Shown piece after piece: positions 1-10,200 of a DNA stretch of 20,164 nt. Under the pieces are notes generated by a model. That model was not told the DNA's origin, searched no databases, and saw only the letters and a program-made list of their open reading frames with translations. Position 1 is the first letter of the stretch. The number at the start of each line of letters is the position of its first letter. The position numbers and the translations under genes were made by a program. Origin of the DNA: a virus; IMG/VR virus record IMGVR_UViG_3300030419_000659, positions 1 through 20,164 of that record. One strand, 5' to 3'.

Positions 1-459
1 TGGACCTTTAATAGAGAGCCTCACTATGAGTTTGTACCCGATACAAATGATGAGATACCTATAGCTAATAATATACTACAAATAAAGCTATCTGAAACTG
101 GTACTAATGCACAGTATGATGGGGTTAGAAGAGATGGTAAATTATATGATAGACTTCATCACAGATATACTTGGCCCGATCATAGTAAAGTAGAGTGCGA
201 TGTGATATGGGAATTCGATTGGGTAGATATACCTGAACCTATACAGAACTTCATTGTAGCTAGAGCTGCTAGCATTACATCTCAAAGAATTGTAGGTGAT
301 GGTAATCAGTATGATATATTATCTCAACAAGAAGCTTATGCCAGATCAACTGCCTTAGAATATGAAACCTCACAAGGTGAGTATACAATCTTCGGACACC
401 CATACGATAAATCTAACTACTACGCTAGTTACAAACCGTTCCAAGCACTTCAAAGATAA
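1..459 (+). CDS. Tail tubular protein A (T7 gp11-like), 5' truncated
   Basis: This is the C-terminal part of the tail tubular protein A (adaptor/gatekeeper) that sits between portal and nozzle in T7-like virions. The frame is open from base 1 to a TAA at 457-459, so the start lies outside the window; the ATG-like positions inside it, such as the GTG at 202, are not real starts. About 152 residues are visible. They include a Trp/Asp-rich strand region (WEFDWVDIP) followed by PEPIQNFIVARAASITSQRIVGD and a Gln/Glu-rich helix with QQEAYARSTALEYE, which is the usual C-terminal helical region of this family. The stop overlaps the next start by one base (TAATG), and the next gene is tail tubular protein B, as in T7. 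Seen: open frame and motifs. Known: gp11 family role. The assignment rests on both motif resemblance and gene order. Confidence 0.87.
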   Translation, partial: WTFNREPHYEFVPDTNDEIPIANNILQIKLSETGTNAQYDGVRRDGKLYDRLHHRYTWPDHSKVECDVIWEFDWVDIPEPIQNFIVARAASITSQRIVGDGNQYDILSQQEAYARSTALEYETSQGEYTIFGHPYDKSNYYASYKPFQALQR

Positions 460-3437
460 TGCCAGCAATTAGCCAACGTATTGATAATTATCTTGGTGGA
501 GTATCTAGACAATCAGATGATAAGAAACTACCAGGTCAAGTTAAGGAGTGCCTAAATGGTTATCCAGACCCTACGTTTGGACTTACTAAACGCCCTGGTT
601 TCAAGTGGATTAAGAATCTAGGTACTGGTACCACATATGATAATTCAAGATGGTTCTACATAGCTAGAACTAAAGATGAAAGATACATAGGATGCATCAC
701 ACCAAAACCTAATAGTGGTTATGGTGATATAGATATATGGAATGTAGATGGTACACCATGTACTGTTCATTTCGATGCTCTACCATGGGCTGCTAGCACA
801 GCTTATAAAGTAGGAGATAGAGTAATTAATGACAGTGGTAAAATGTACCAGTGTGATACAGAAGGTACTTCAGCAGGTTCTGGAGGACCAACTGGTACTG
901 GATCTAATATAAGTGATGGTACAACTCAATGGGATTATGTCTCAGGTTTAGTAGCACAATCTTATTTATCAGGTTCACGTCTTAATTACGAAGTATTAAC
1001 TGTACAAGATACATCTATTATAACAAATAACTTAGTTACTGTTGCTAAGCAAGCTGACCCTACTTTCCTTGCAAATAGGAAAGCCACAGTTGTATTAAGT
1101 GGTTCTCCTATGAACAACGTCTATACCATAGTAATAGATAATAATACATTAACACATACTAGTAATGCTAGTGGTACTTATGATTCTATTTTAACTGCAT
1201 TTGAGAACGCAATAGATGCTTTAAATATATCCGGACTTTCTACAGATAAATACAGAGAATCATTACAATTTACAGATGATAACTCTACTATATCTATCTC
1301 TGCTACTGGTGGTCAAGCAGGCGACTCTATGTATGTCTTCTTAGACCAGGTAGATAATGTAACACAATTACCAGAGCAGACTTTCCATGGTCATCTTGTG
1401 AAAGTTATAAATACTAACTCTGCTGAAGATACATATTGGGCAAAATTTGTAGCAGATAATGGTACATCTGGAGCAGGTTATTGGTCGGAAGGTTTAGACC
1501 CAGCACTATCGCCTGGGCTAGATGCAAGTACTATGCCTCATGAACTAGTTAATACAGAGACTAATGTATTTGTATTTAGACAAGTTATTTGGACAGAGAG
1601 AGGTGTAGGTGATGATAAGACTAATTCACACCCTAGTTTTGTTGGGAAAAAAATTCAGTCAGGATTCTTTTATGGTAATAGATTAGGATTCCTAGCAGAT
1701 GACAATATATCAATGAGTCAATCTCAGGAGTTCTTTAACTTTTATCATACATCTGCACAAACAGTTACAGATGCTGATCCTATAGATTTGATTGCTTCTA
1801 CAATTAAACCAGCAACCTTACATTCAGTATTACCTACTACACAGGGTTTACTATTGTTCAGTAAAGATCAGCAGTTTTTGTTATCTTCTGCTGATGGGGT
1901 GCTTACTCCAACAACTACAAACGTACGTGCTATATCAAACTATGATATGGATACGGATATAAACCCTGTTGACATGGGTGGTATCATTAAGTTCTTAAGT
2001 AAGACACCTAGTTATACACGTACCTTTGGTATGCAAACCTTTGGTCAAGATGAAAACCCTAAGATTTTAGATATTGGTAGAGTTGTTAATGAGTGGGTAC
2101 CTGATTCTGTAGACACATTAATTGCTAGTCCTCAGAATAAGTTCATAGCAATGTCAGATCAAACTTCTAGATTTATATATTTCTATAGAACTTATCATGA
2201 TGGTAAAGAGACACTTCTTGAGGCTTGGTTTAACTGGCAGTTGCCAGGAACTGTACAGACAATTGCTGTTGACTCAGATGATTTCTTTGCAGTTACTAAA
2301 CAAGGTAGTCAGTTTACTTTATCTCAGTCTAGTTTAAGTCAAAGCCCTGCTGATGCTATTATCGTTAATAATGATGGACAGAAAATTAACCCTTGCATAG
2401 ATTTATATACAACAGCTAGTAATGTAGCAGGTAATAATAAAGTAGATTATGATGCTACTAATGATTTCTCTAAAGTATTCATACCTTGGGCTAATGTAGC
2501 AGATTTAACACCTATTATTATTATTAAAGGTACTACAGCTACAGGACAGTTCATTGAATCTGGTTTCACTACTACACCTACTGTAGTTACTAATGATGGT
2601 GATCCATACTTCAAGGTACTTAGAAAGGATTTAACTAGTGTAGAAGATGATGTAATCGTTGGTTGGAAATATGACTACGATATAACTTTACCTAAGACAT
2701 ACTTCAGACCGGATGAAAAGCAGAAGCTAACAGATTTTACAGCTAATCTAACTGTAAATAGAATGAAGTTTGCACTTGGTTTATCTGGTGTATGTGGATT
2801 TAAATTAAAATCTACAGGTGTCAGACAAGGTGAAGTTGTCAGACAAGGGGATGGTGTAACTACAATATTCTCTTGGATTGATGAAGATTTTAATTATGTA
2901 GATAACGATCAGATTAAAGTTAAAATAAATGGTATAGAATCTACTGCATTTACTGTATCAGGTGATAAACAAATTACATTAACTAATGCAGCTACTGAAA
3001 CTAAAACTTTAACTGGTAATAATAGTACTAAAATTTTTGACCTAACTTTTACACCTAGAGATCCTACTAAAATTAAAGTTAAATTTAAAATTAGTGGAGA
3101 TTGGGTTTTACAAGATTCCACAGGTTACACTTTAAATAATAATTACATCCATTTCACTACAGCACCACCTAATGCAAGTAATAACATTCTGGTATACAGT
3201 GCTGATGATATACTTATATATCTAGATGAATGGTATAATATAGTACCAACAGCTATGTCAAATACTTACTTAGGTAATGATATCGCACTTAGTAATCAGT
3301 CAGTTGTACAGATACCAATACATCAAAGATCAGATAATTTCCAACTTAGAATATTTAATGACTCACCATTCCCTGTGTCTTTAAACTCTATGATGTGGGA
3401 AGGTCATTACTCACCAAGATTCTATAGGAGGAGATAA
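459..3437 (+). CDS. Tail tubular protein B / nozzle (T7 gp12-like) with inserted modules
   Basis: Nozzle protein of the short tail; six copies of the T7 homologue form the tail tip and dock the fibres. The N-terminus (ISQRIDNYLGGVSRQ, then LPGQVKECLNGYPDP and LTKRPGFK) matches the family signature of self-assembling, Gly-rich start followed by a 'KRPG' turn. The C-terminus ends in the family-like MMWEGHYSPRFYRRR. At 992 residues it is about 200 longer than T7 gp12 (794). Two segments look inserted: residues 109-162 (Trp, TAYKVGDRV, GKMYQC, Gly/Thr-rich loop, WDYV), like a small carbohydrate-binding module; and residues about 795-914, two consecutive beta units resembling the fibre N-terminal domain. 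The start ATG at 459 overlaps the upstream stop by one base, with only a weak AAAGA ahead of it, so translation is probably coupled. The final Arg-Arg-Arg codons are the Shine-Dalgarno of the next gene. Confidence 0.9.
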   Translation: MPAISQRIDNYLGGVSRQSDDKKLPGQVKECLNGYPDPTFGLTKRPGFKWIKNLGTGTTYDNSRWFYIARTKDERYIGCITPKPNSGYGDIDIWNVDGTPCTVHFDALPWAASTAYKVGDRVINDSGKMYQCDTEGTSAGSGGPTGTGSNISDGTTQWDYVSGLVAQSYLSGSRLNYEVLTVQDTSIITNNLVTVAKQADPTFLANRKATVVLSGSPMNNVYTIVIDNNTLTHTSNASGTYDSILTAFENAIDALNISGLSTDKYRESLQFTDDNSTISISATGGQAGDSMYVFLDQVDNVTQLPEQTFHGHLVKVINTNSAEDTYWAKFVADNGTSGAGYWSEGLDPALSPGLDASTMPHELVNTETNVFVFRQVIWTERGVGDDKTNSHPSFVGKKIQSGFFYGNRLGFLADDNISMSQSQEFFNFYHTSAQTVTDADPIDLIASTIKPATLHSVLPTTQGLLLFSKDQQFLLSSADGVLTPTTTNVRAISNYDMDTDINPVDMGGIIKFLSKTPSYTRTFGMQTFGQDENPKILDIGRVVNEWVPDSVDTLIASPQNKFIAMSDQTSRFIYFYRTYHDGKETLLEAWFNWQLPGTVQTIAVDSDDFFAVTKQGSQFTLSQSSLSQSPADAIIVNNDGQKINPCIDLYTTASNVAGNNKVDYDATNDFSKVFIPWANVADLTPIIIIKGTTATGQFIESGFTTTPTVVTNDGDPYFKVLRKDLTSVEDDVIVGWKYDYDITLPKTYFRPDEKQKLTDFTANLTVNRMKFALGLSGVCGFKLKSTGVRQGEVVRQGDGVTTIFSWIDEDFNYVDNDQIKVKINGIESTAFTVSGDKQITLTNAATETKTLTGNNSTKIFDLTFTPRDPTKIKVKFKISGDWVLQDSTGYTLNNNYIHFTTAPPNASNNILVYSADDILIYLDEWYNIVPTAMSNTYLGNDIALSNQSVVQIPIHQRSDNFQLRIFNDSPFPVSLNSMMWEGHYSPRFYRRR
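3426..3434 (+). promoter_or_regulatory. Strong Shine-Dalgarno embedded in the last codons of the nozzle gene
   Basis: AGGAGGAGA lies eight bases (counted from AGGAGG) before the ATG at 3440. It is also the AGG AGG AGA that encodes the C-terminal Arg-Arg-Arg of the upstream protein, directly before its TAA. It is the best ribosome-binding site in the window and fixes the start of the internal virion protein gene. Confidence 0.85.
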
Positions 3438-3439
3438 AT

Positions 3440-4375
3440 ATGGCAGCAGCTATTGTCGGTGGTATAGGTATTGCCACCAATGTCGGTTTATCTATCTGGG
3501 GTGGTAACAAACAAGCCGCAGCAGCTAGAGCACAAGCCGAGGCTCAGAACAAAGCCACAATGGCTAGGTACCAATACGACCATCAGATGTGGGGCATGAA
3601 GAAGCGACAGCTTCAAGCCGAACGCATGGAAGCCGTAGAAGGTATCATGGTTAATGCCCGTAATGAGGGCAAAATTAAAGCATATAAAGATGCAGCAGCC
3701 CTGGATCAATATGACTATGCTTTAAAAATAAGACATGCTCAACAAGCATCAAACGAAGCAGCATTCGATCGTTCTGAAAAAATCTATACTGAACAGTCTA
3801 GTCTGAATGAAATGTCAGCTAAGGGTGCGATGGATAGTAACATCATCAAACAGCAAGAAAGCTATGATGAGATGATGTTTGATAGGAATGATGCTTATAT
3901 AGAAATGCTTCAAATGGAAGGTAAGCTTAGAGCTAGATCATCTTCTGGTAGGAGTGCAGCTAAAGGTGTACAATCAACATTAGCAGACTACGGTAGGCAG
4001 ATTGAAATGTTGAATGCATCATTAGATAGCACAGGTCGTAATACTAGAGGTGTATTAGAGGAGATACTAAGGGATAAATCATCTGCTGATTTAAGTGCTT
4101 ATGCACAGAAGATGTTAGAACCTGGTACCTTACCTATGCCTATTAAACCTAGACCTCTTCCAGTTGCTGAACTACATTTACCAAGAGTACTACAAGAATA
4201 TGACTTCGGACCACAACCTGTTATGGGTGCTATGGCATCACCAGGTGCTGCAGCTAGCATGGTATGGGGTCAGACAATGACAAGTATAGGTGGTGCTATA
4301 GGTGGTGGATTGACTAATATTGCTGGTTCACTACCTATGGCAGGTAGTTCAGGAGCCTGGATTGATGGTGGTTAA
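3440..4375 (+). CDS. Internal virion protein (T7 gp14-like)
   Basis: By position and make-up this is the smallest internal core protein, which in T7 is ejected first and forms the outer-membrane part of the DNA channel. The start is fixed by a strong Shine-Dalgarno. Residues 2-22 are hydrophobic and Gly/Ala-rich (AAAIVGGIGIATNVGLSIWGG), suited to membrane insertion. Residues 25-165 are Ala/Gln/Glu/Met-rich and predicted helical. Residues 165-212 hold a Ser/Gly/Arg turn and a second helix (RSSSGRSAAKGVQSTL), which recalls the gp14 family. Residues 228-262 are Pro-rich, and 263-302 are a Gly/Ala/Met-rich hydrophobic tail. At 311 residues it is longer than T7 gp14 (196), mainly because of the Pro-rich and Gly-rich C-terminal part. 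Base composition is less AT-rich over the first 240 bases than in its neighbours. Seen: sequence features and order; function is inferred from the family. Confidence 0.8.
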   Translation: MAAAIVGGIGIATNVGLSIWGGNKQAAAARAQAEAQNKATMARYQYDHQMWGMKKRQLQAERMEAVEGIMVNARNEGKIKAYKDAAALDQYDYALKIRHAQQASNEAAFDRSEKIYTEQSSLNEMSAKGAMDSNIIKQQESYDEMMFDRNDAYIEMLQMEGKLRARSSSGRSAAKGVQSTLADYGRQIEMLNASLDSTGRNTRGVLEEILRDKSSADLSAYAQKMLEPGTLPMPIKPRPLPVAELHLPRVLQEYDFGPQPVMGAMASPGAAASMVWGQTMTSIGGAIGGGLTNIAGSLPMAGSSGAWIDGG

Positions 4376-4387
4376 CTAAATTAAACT

Positions 4388-7207
4388 ATGGCAAAAAGAA
4401 AATTCCGGAGCTCCGCCCAAGGACGGGGCTTTAAACAACTAGGATCTGGCCTACGGGCATCAGAAGATCGTATACAGGAACAACGTAAAAGGGAAATTGA
4501 TTCTCTCAAACTCTCTGCCTTACAACGAAAAGAAGATGACCAGAATTACATTTCTGGTATGGAAAGAGCTTTTGGAGTGGAAGGAGAATGGAGAAAAGAA
4601 AAAGTTAAACTAGAAGATAAAGTTAGGGTTCACAAGTATGAAGCTCTAAAGAAATTAGCTGAAACTGATGTCAGAAGACTAGAAGATGAAGCTAGGATGA
4701 AGCAGAAGGAGGTTGATTACTGGAAAGAACTAACACCAAAGATGGCTAAAGCTGCTCAATCAGCTGTTACAGGTATCTGGAAATTCCAAGATACTGTAAG
4801 AGGTATTGGTGAGTTTAATGCTTTAGAAGAAGCTGGATACTTAGATGGTCTTATTGATAAAGCAGAGAATGCAGATGTTAATGCTCTATTAAAACCTGTA
4901 ACTAAAGATCAAGCTAAACTGATTCAAGAAGGTAAGTATGATGAAGTCGTAGCTCTATCAGGTAAATTAAAAATAAGAACTAGCCATGGTGCTCGTTTAC
5001 TTTTAGGTTATTTAAAGGATAATAAGAGTAAATTATTAGGGGAAGTAGAAGCTGTTATTGCAGATAGGATGGGTGAAACCCTGAATGAAGCTAATGCTCT
5101 TGGGTATACTGAATTCTATATACATAAAGTACTACAACAAAGTGGCATCCCTGCTACCAGTAAATATGGTAGAGAGATAGTTCGTTTATACAAAGGTGAG
5201 GCTATAAATTTTGTATCAGGTAAAAGAGATTCCAGAAAATATGAGGAACACCAAATACTGATACAAGAAAAAGGAAAGAATTTATTAAATACACCAGCAT
5301 CTGATCTTAAGTTTCAATCAGAATTCCACGATTATGTAAATCTAATCAGGTCATCTTATCATAAAGATGGTACTAAAATACTAAAACCACATGAGCATAA
5401 CTTAACAACAGCTGATGCTTATCTGATTGGTATGAAGAGTTTAATAGATATAGGTATCACTAAAATTAATGGTGAGAATCATTTAAATGAAATACTAGCA
5501 ACTCTAAGTCAACCAACTGAAGGTAATGAGAAATCAATACCACTTTCTGAGAAACTACCAAAACAGACTAATCAGATAATACAATATTATAGGACTGAAT
5601 TTGAGAAGAGGAGAAAGAATCAAGTAACTAAAATAGATGTAGACAGTGCTCAAGCAGTAGAAGATACTAAGAATATACTAGCTCAAAAACCTTGGTTATA
5701 TGAAACTGATGGTGAAACTGGTGCTGTCTTAAGAGGTGAAGATAATCAACCTATTAAACTTGAGAATCCTATACCAATTGAACAGTATAAATTTAGTCTT
5801 ATAAGAAAAACTGCAGAAAGAACTGATATAAATGATCAAGCTAAAAAGGATATATACGAACATTTAGGTTTACTTAATCTGGATGCTTCGACTGATGATA
5901 AGTATATCCTTGCAAGAGGTCTATACGAGAATGGTCAGTTTTCTAAAGCTACTGCTGTTATTAACGGTGCTACTGCAACTGAACAGAAGATATTAAGGCC
6001 ACTATTTAACGAGCTTTCAATTCTAGATAAAGCTATATCACCATACCAGAAAGGCAATGAAATTCTAACTGGCGATAAAGCTTTAAGAACTAGAACAAAT
6101 GTAAAGTTCCAGAAAGAAGAAGGTGGTAACTTTGGTTATGGTAGGACATTACATGCATCAGCTTCTGGTGCTATGTTTGAATTTAACAGTGCAGTAAGAC
6201 AAAAAACTATAGAACTTTCTAGAAAACCTGAATATAAAGATAATCCACAGGGTGCTTATGAAGCAGCTTGGGATTTAGTTAATACAGAATATGATGCAGG
6301 AGCTGATGGTGAAACAGGTAGATGGACTAGAACAACAGCTGATATGCCAGGTGGTGGTAAGCAGATAATTTATAATAACTGGCAGGTTACAGCTGATGAG
6401 AACGAAGTACAGAGAATCCAAAAGTTATTTACTTTAGATCTTACAGGAGAACTGAAACAAGTAGCTGGTGTAAAAACCCAACCTTTCAGTACTATTGATG
6501 CTAATAATATTTTAACTAATAATCTATTCAGTTCTGGTAATAATGAAGAAGAAAGTGATCGGCAATTCTTAATGCATCCTAGAACTGTTTCTAATGATAG
6601 AGTAACAGCAGATGCTCAGATAGCTTATCAACATAGCTTACCAGATGGTGAACGTAAACCTTTCCAAATACCTCAAACAATTATAGAGTATTCTAGATTA
6701 AGAAAGAAGAATCCTCTAGTGGTATATAATTCTATTCTTAGAGCCAAATCAGCTATGACTGGTGTAGATCCTAAGATAGGATTACCTTCAACAAGTCAAG
6801 ATGTTTGTATAGATATCTTAAATATGGGTTCTTTTGTCCATGATAGAAATGAAGGTGCAGTATGGGCATATAAAGCATGTCAAGCACAAGGTGTTAACCC
6901 TATGAGTTTTAATACTGAAGATGCTATAAATGGTTTAAGTACTGCTGATGCTTTTATACAAAGATTAGAGACAGATTTTACTCCTAAAAGTTTCATTGAA
7001 AATGGAGGTTTATTTAAAACACCTGTAAATTGGTCTACAATGGAAAAATTAGGATTAGGATTCTATTGGGATGCTGATAGTTTTAAAGCTGCTCAAAAGG
7101 AGCTAGAACTAAGAAGGAAAGAAAAGAGAAGAAGTGATTTCATAGATAGCAGGATACCAATACCTGATGATCCAACACAACCAAGACTACAAATAAAGGG
7201 TGTATAA
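4388..7207 (+). CDS. Internal virion protein (T7 gp15-like)
   Basis: Second internal core protein; in T7 gp15 joins gp16 in the periplasmic tube that conducts DNA into the cell. It is 939 residues, against 747 in T7. The N-terminus is strongly basic (MAKRKFRSS plus several Arg in the first 40 residues). Residues about 25-115 are a long charged heptad-like helix rich in Glu/Lys/Arg, likely coiled coil. The rest is a mostly helical, soluble-looking protein with no membrane segment, ending in a Lys/Arg/Glu-rich helix (ELELRRKEKRR) and a Pro-rich tail. I see no catalytic motif. No good Shine-Dalgarno precedes the ATG at 4388; the next in-frame ATG lies well inside the coiled coil, so this start is preferred. 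The first 25 codons use CGG arginine three times, whereas the body uses AGA. The call relies chiefly on order between gp14-like and gp16-like genes and on overall size and helicity. Confidence 0.75.
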   Translation: MAKRKFRSSAQGRGFKQLGSGLRASEDRIQEQRKREIDSLKLSALQRKEDDQNYISGMERAFGVEGEWRKEKVKLEDKVRVHKYEALKKLAETDVRRLEDEARMKQKEVDYWKELTPKMAKAAQSAVTGIWKFQDTVRGIGEFNALEEAGYLDGLIDKAENADVNALLKPVTKDQAKLIQEGKYDEVVALSGKLKIRTSHGARLLLGYLKDNKSKLLGEVEAVIADRMGETLNEANALGYTEFYIHKVLQQSGIPATSKYGREIVRLYKGEAINFVSGKRDSRKYEEHQILIQEKGKNLLNTPASDLKFQSEFHDYVNLIRSSYHKDGTKILKPHEHNLTTADAYLIGMKSLIDIGITKINGENHLNEILATLSQPTEGNEKSIPLSEKLPKQTNQIIQYYRTEFEKRRKNQVTKIDVDSAQAVEDTKNILAQKPWLYETDGETGAVLRGEDNQPIKLENPIPIEQYKFSLIRKTAERTDINDQAKKDIYEHLGLLNLDASTDDKYILARGLYENGQFSKATAVINGATATEQKILRPLFNELSILDKAISPYQKGNEILTGDKALRTRTNVKFQKEEGGNFGYGRTLHASASGAMFEFNSAVRQKTIELSRKPEYKDNPQGAYEAAWDLVNTEYDAGADGETGRWTRTTADMPGGGKQIIYNNWQVTADENEVQRIQKLFTLDLTGELKQVAGVKTQPFSTIDANNILTNNLFSSGNNEEESDRQFLMHPRTVSNDRVTADAQIAYQHSLPDGERKPFQIPQTIIEYSRLRKKNPLVVYNSILRAKSAMTGVDPKIGLPSTSQDVCIDILNMGSFVHDRNEGAVWAYKACQAQGVNPMSFNTEDAINGLSTADAFIQRLETDFTPKSFIENGGLFKTPVNWSTMEKLGLGFYWDADSFKAAQKELELRRKEKRRSDFIDSRIPIPDDPTQPRLQIKGV
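7195..7200 (+). promoter_or_regulatory. Ribosome-binding site that decides the gp16-like start
   Basis: AAAGGG lies eight bases before the ATG at 7209. An in-frame GTG at 7200 would add three residues and overlap the upstream gene, but it has no purine-rich site ahead of it and sits on this one. The ATG is therefore chosen, one base after the upstream stop. Confidence 0.6.
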
Positions 7208-7208
7208 T

Positions 7209-10200
7209 ATGGAAAAAGAAGAAGAACAACTGCTATCTCAAGCAGTAATACCACCAGACTTAGATCCTCTAGACTATATAAATTCACACCCTGAAGGAAA
7301 CATAGATGAAAGTGGTACTGTCGGCCCTGATAGCTCTGAAGTCGTACAACCTGAAGTTGTAGAACCTCCTACTAGAGGTACTTACGCTGCTCCCTTTCAA
7401 AGTAGGATTGGTAATAGTACAGTAGATCTTACCAATGAAGTGAATCAAAAACAGATGAAATCTGAATATGATGAATGGTGGAACTTTGGTAAGAAGCGTG
7501 GATTCTTAGGTGTGCCTTATATATCTGATGAATTCAAAGGTGAACGTGATAAACTAAAGGATGCATGGTATCGTAAATATCATGGTATGAGTTTAGAAGA
7601 GTTTGAAGCAGCAAGAACTGAAGATATAAGAAAGAATGGAGGCTTCTATCCAGGTGCTAATAATCCATTAGAGACCATGAAGCAGAACTTTGAAGGTTTA
7701 TCAGTACCAGGATTAGCTTATGCTGATTTCGCTATGGACGCACTAGGTACTGTAGTACCAGGTATGGATAAAGTAGATGATAGATGGGATGAAGCTACGA
7801 AGTTAGATAATGAGTTATTCCAAACTACTAGACAAGTACTTTCTGTTGTATTACCTGCTATCCATGCTGGACAGATGACTTCTGCAGGTTTAAGATCTTA
7901 TGGCGTTGGTCAATTCCCACTTGTTCAAAAATGGCTTACTAGGATAGGAGCTTATGGATTAGCTGATGGTCTTGTAACAGTACTTAGTGATACAAGTGAG
8001 GATCATAACGCAGCATATACAGTATCTAATTTAGTACCAGGTATGTTTGGTCCTAAAGGATTCATGCCTATACCAGAATCATGGAAGACTAAAGAATCTC
8101 AGAGCCCAGCAGCTCGTAAGATGATGAACTTCTATGAAAATACTGCTCTTAGTACAGTAGGTACTATTCTTGGTGCATTTATAGATGCTAAATCTGCTAT
8201 TAAAAAATCAACGGATTTCATTGAACCTATTGATGAATCAGCTGCTAAATATAAACGTGTTGAAACTCTTAAAGAATCAGAACCTGATCTCCTCATAGAA
8301 CTACAAGATCTTAATACAAAATTATCTTCTGGAACTCTTAATAGACAAGTTGAGAACCAATTAGTTAATAGAGTATTAGAGATAGAAGATCAATTAGGTA
8401 TAGGAACAGGTGTAGAAGGTGCAGTTAGAAGAAAGGAATTAGGATTTAATGTAGAGGCTGATGCAGCTGCAAGACGTAAGGTACAAGATCCTAACTTCGA
8501 TCCATCTGAATTAGATCCTGACATAACACCTGGTCTTGTTGATCCAGCTAGTTCTGCTAGATCAGTACCTCCTCCTGCTAATGTAGCTAGGAATATAGCT
8601 GATACAACTGCTATTAAAAATGGTACTTCTGTAGGTGACCCAGCTCCTATCATAACAGAAGCTATGAGAGAGAAAGGTCTCATGGTAGGGAATAAATCCC
8701 GTGATGCTGTTATGGGTGTAGCTGAAGAAACTAGAGATATAGGTAGATTTAATGCTGTTGTAGATGGTATCAGATATACCTCTAAACAGATGAACGCTGC
8801 AGCATGGGATATATACACAAGTATTATAGCTGCTGATAATATAGATGATGTAAGAGCTTTATTCTTTGAAAATAGAGATGTTAAGAATTTCTTACTTGGT
8901 AGGTTCCAGGTAGAGAGTATAAACGAAGAACAAGCAAGAGCCGCTGCATTCGCTCTAAGAGACCTTACTGATAGATTCCTTGGAAGAGAGGTTACAGAAG
9001 CATCTGCGAGGGTTATGGACACGTTAGGTAGAGAATCTGCTACACTAGCTGAGACTATACAAAAAGGTGGTCCTTATGTAGATGATGATAGAGTTATGGA
9101 TCTCATTATTGATAAGATGCAATTCTTATTAGATGAGTATGCACTTAATAAATATCTATCTGGTTGGAGTTTAAGGAATAAGAACTGGTTTGATCAAGTA
9201 CCTCCTAAAGATTTCGATGATGTAGTAGAGCAATTAACTCAAGAATTTACTAATGCAGAGAATGCTATACATGCTAGAAACTTAAGATTCACTGAAACTC
9301 TGAAAGAAATTAAACATACTAAACCACATTTCTTACGTCCACTAGTCGATGCTTATGCACATACCAATGGTAATGTAGATACTTTAGCTAAGTTAAATGA
9401 ATATGCTAAAGGGCAAATATCCCCATGGTCTATGCTTAAGAGCCCTGATCCTAAACAGATGAGTCTCTTTGCTAAGGCTACATGGAGTATTGTGATGAAC
9501 AATGTTCTTAGTGGTTTATCTGCAATCAGAGCTACCTTTGGTAACGCTTATAACTTAACTGTTAAGCCTATTACACAGATACTAGGACATGGTATTTGGG
9601 GTTCAACTGATGGTTTTGAAGGTGTAAAGCGTACAATGTATGCTAATGGTGCTATATTTGAGACTAATAGAAGAGCTTTAGATGATGCCTTAACGATGAT
9701 GAAGAAAGCTCATAAAGATCCTGAAATGATGATGAAAGCCTACCGTAAGGACTTCCAAATGCAGTCCACTAAAGAGTGGGAAATCATGGATGAGATGAGA
9801 GCTGCTAAAGAAATAGAAGGTGACTTTGGTTATGTACTTCAACATGATCTAGTCAGTGGTATGAGAGATCTTGGTAAGCATCCAGCCATGAGATATGGTA
9901 TGACTGGACTGGTATTCCCTGATGCCTATGCTTCTACTATGTTGGCTCATTATCTAGCTAGAGTAAGAGCATATGATGATGTAGTTAGTGAGCTTGGTTA
10001 TTTTAAAAGATCTAATGTTCTTGTAGCTGAGGCAAAACACTACAGGAATATGTTTGATGCTAATGGTCTTATTAAAGATGATGTACTTAGAGCAATAGCT
10101 GGTGAGGTTCAACTTAACTTAGATGATGGACTTGCTACCTGGTTAAATAAAGGTACTACAGCTTATCCTATAACTAAGTTCTTAATGATGTTCCCTAGAA

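Noticed and set aside
7200-7208. GTG start for the gp16-like gene three codons upstream
   Set aside because: The GTG overlaps the AAAGGG site that best serves the ATG at 7209, and has no purine-rich site of its own.
8390-9022. Long reverse-strand open frame (210 residues) opposite the gp16-like gene
   Set aside because: It is entirely antisense to a clear conserved-type gene, has a Ser/Leu/Ala-rich low-information translation, no ribosome-binding site I can see, and is explained by the AT-rich codon pattern of the + strand.
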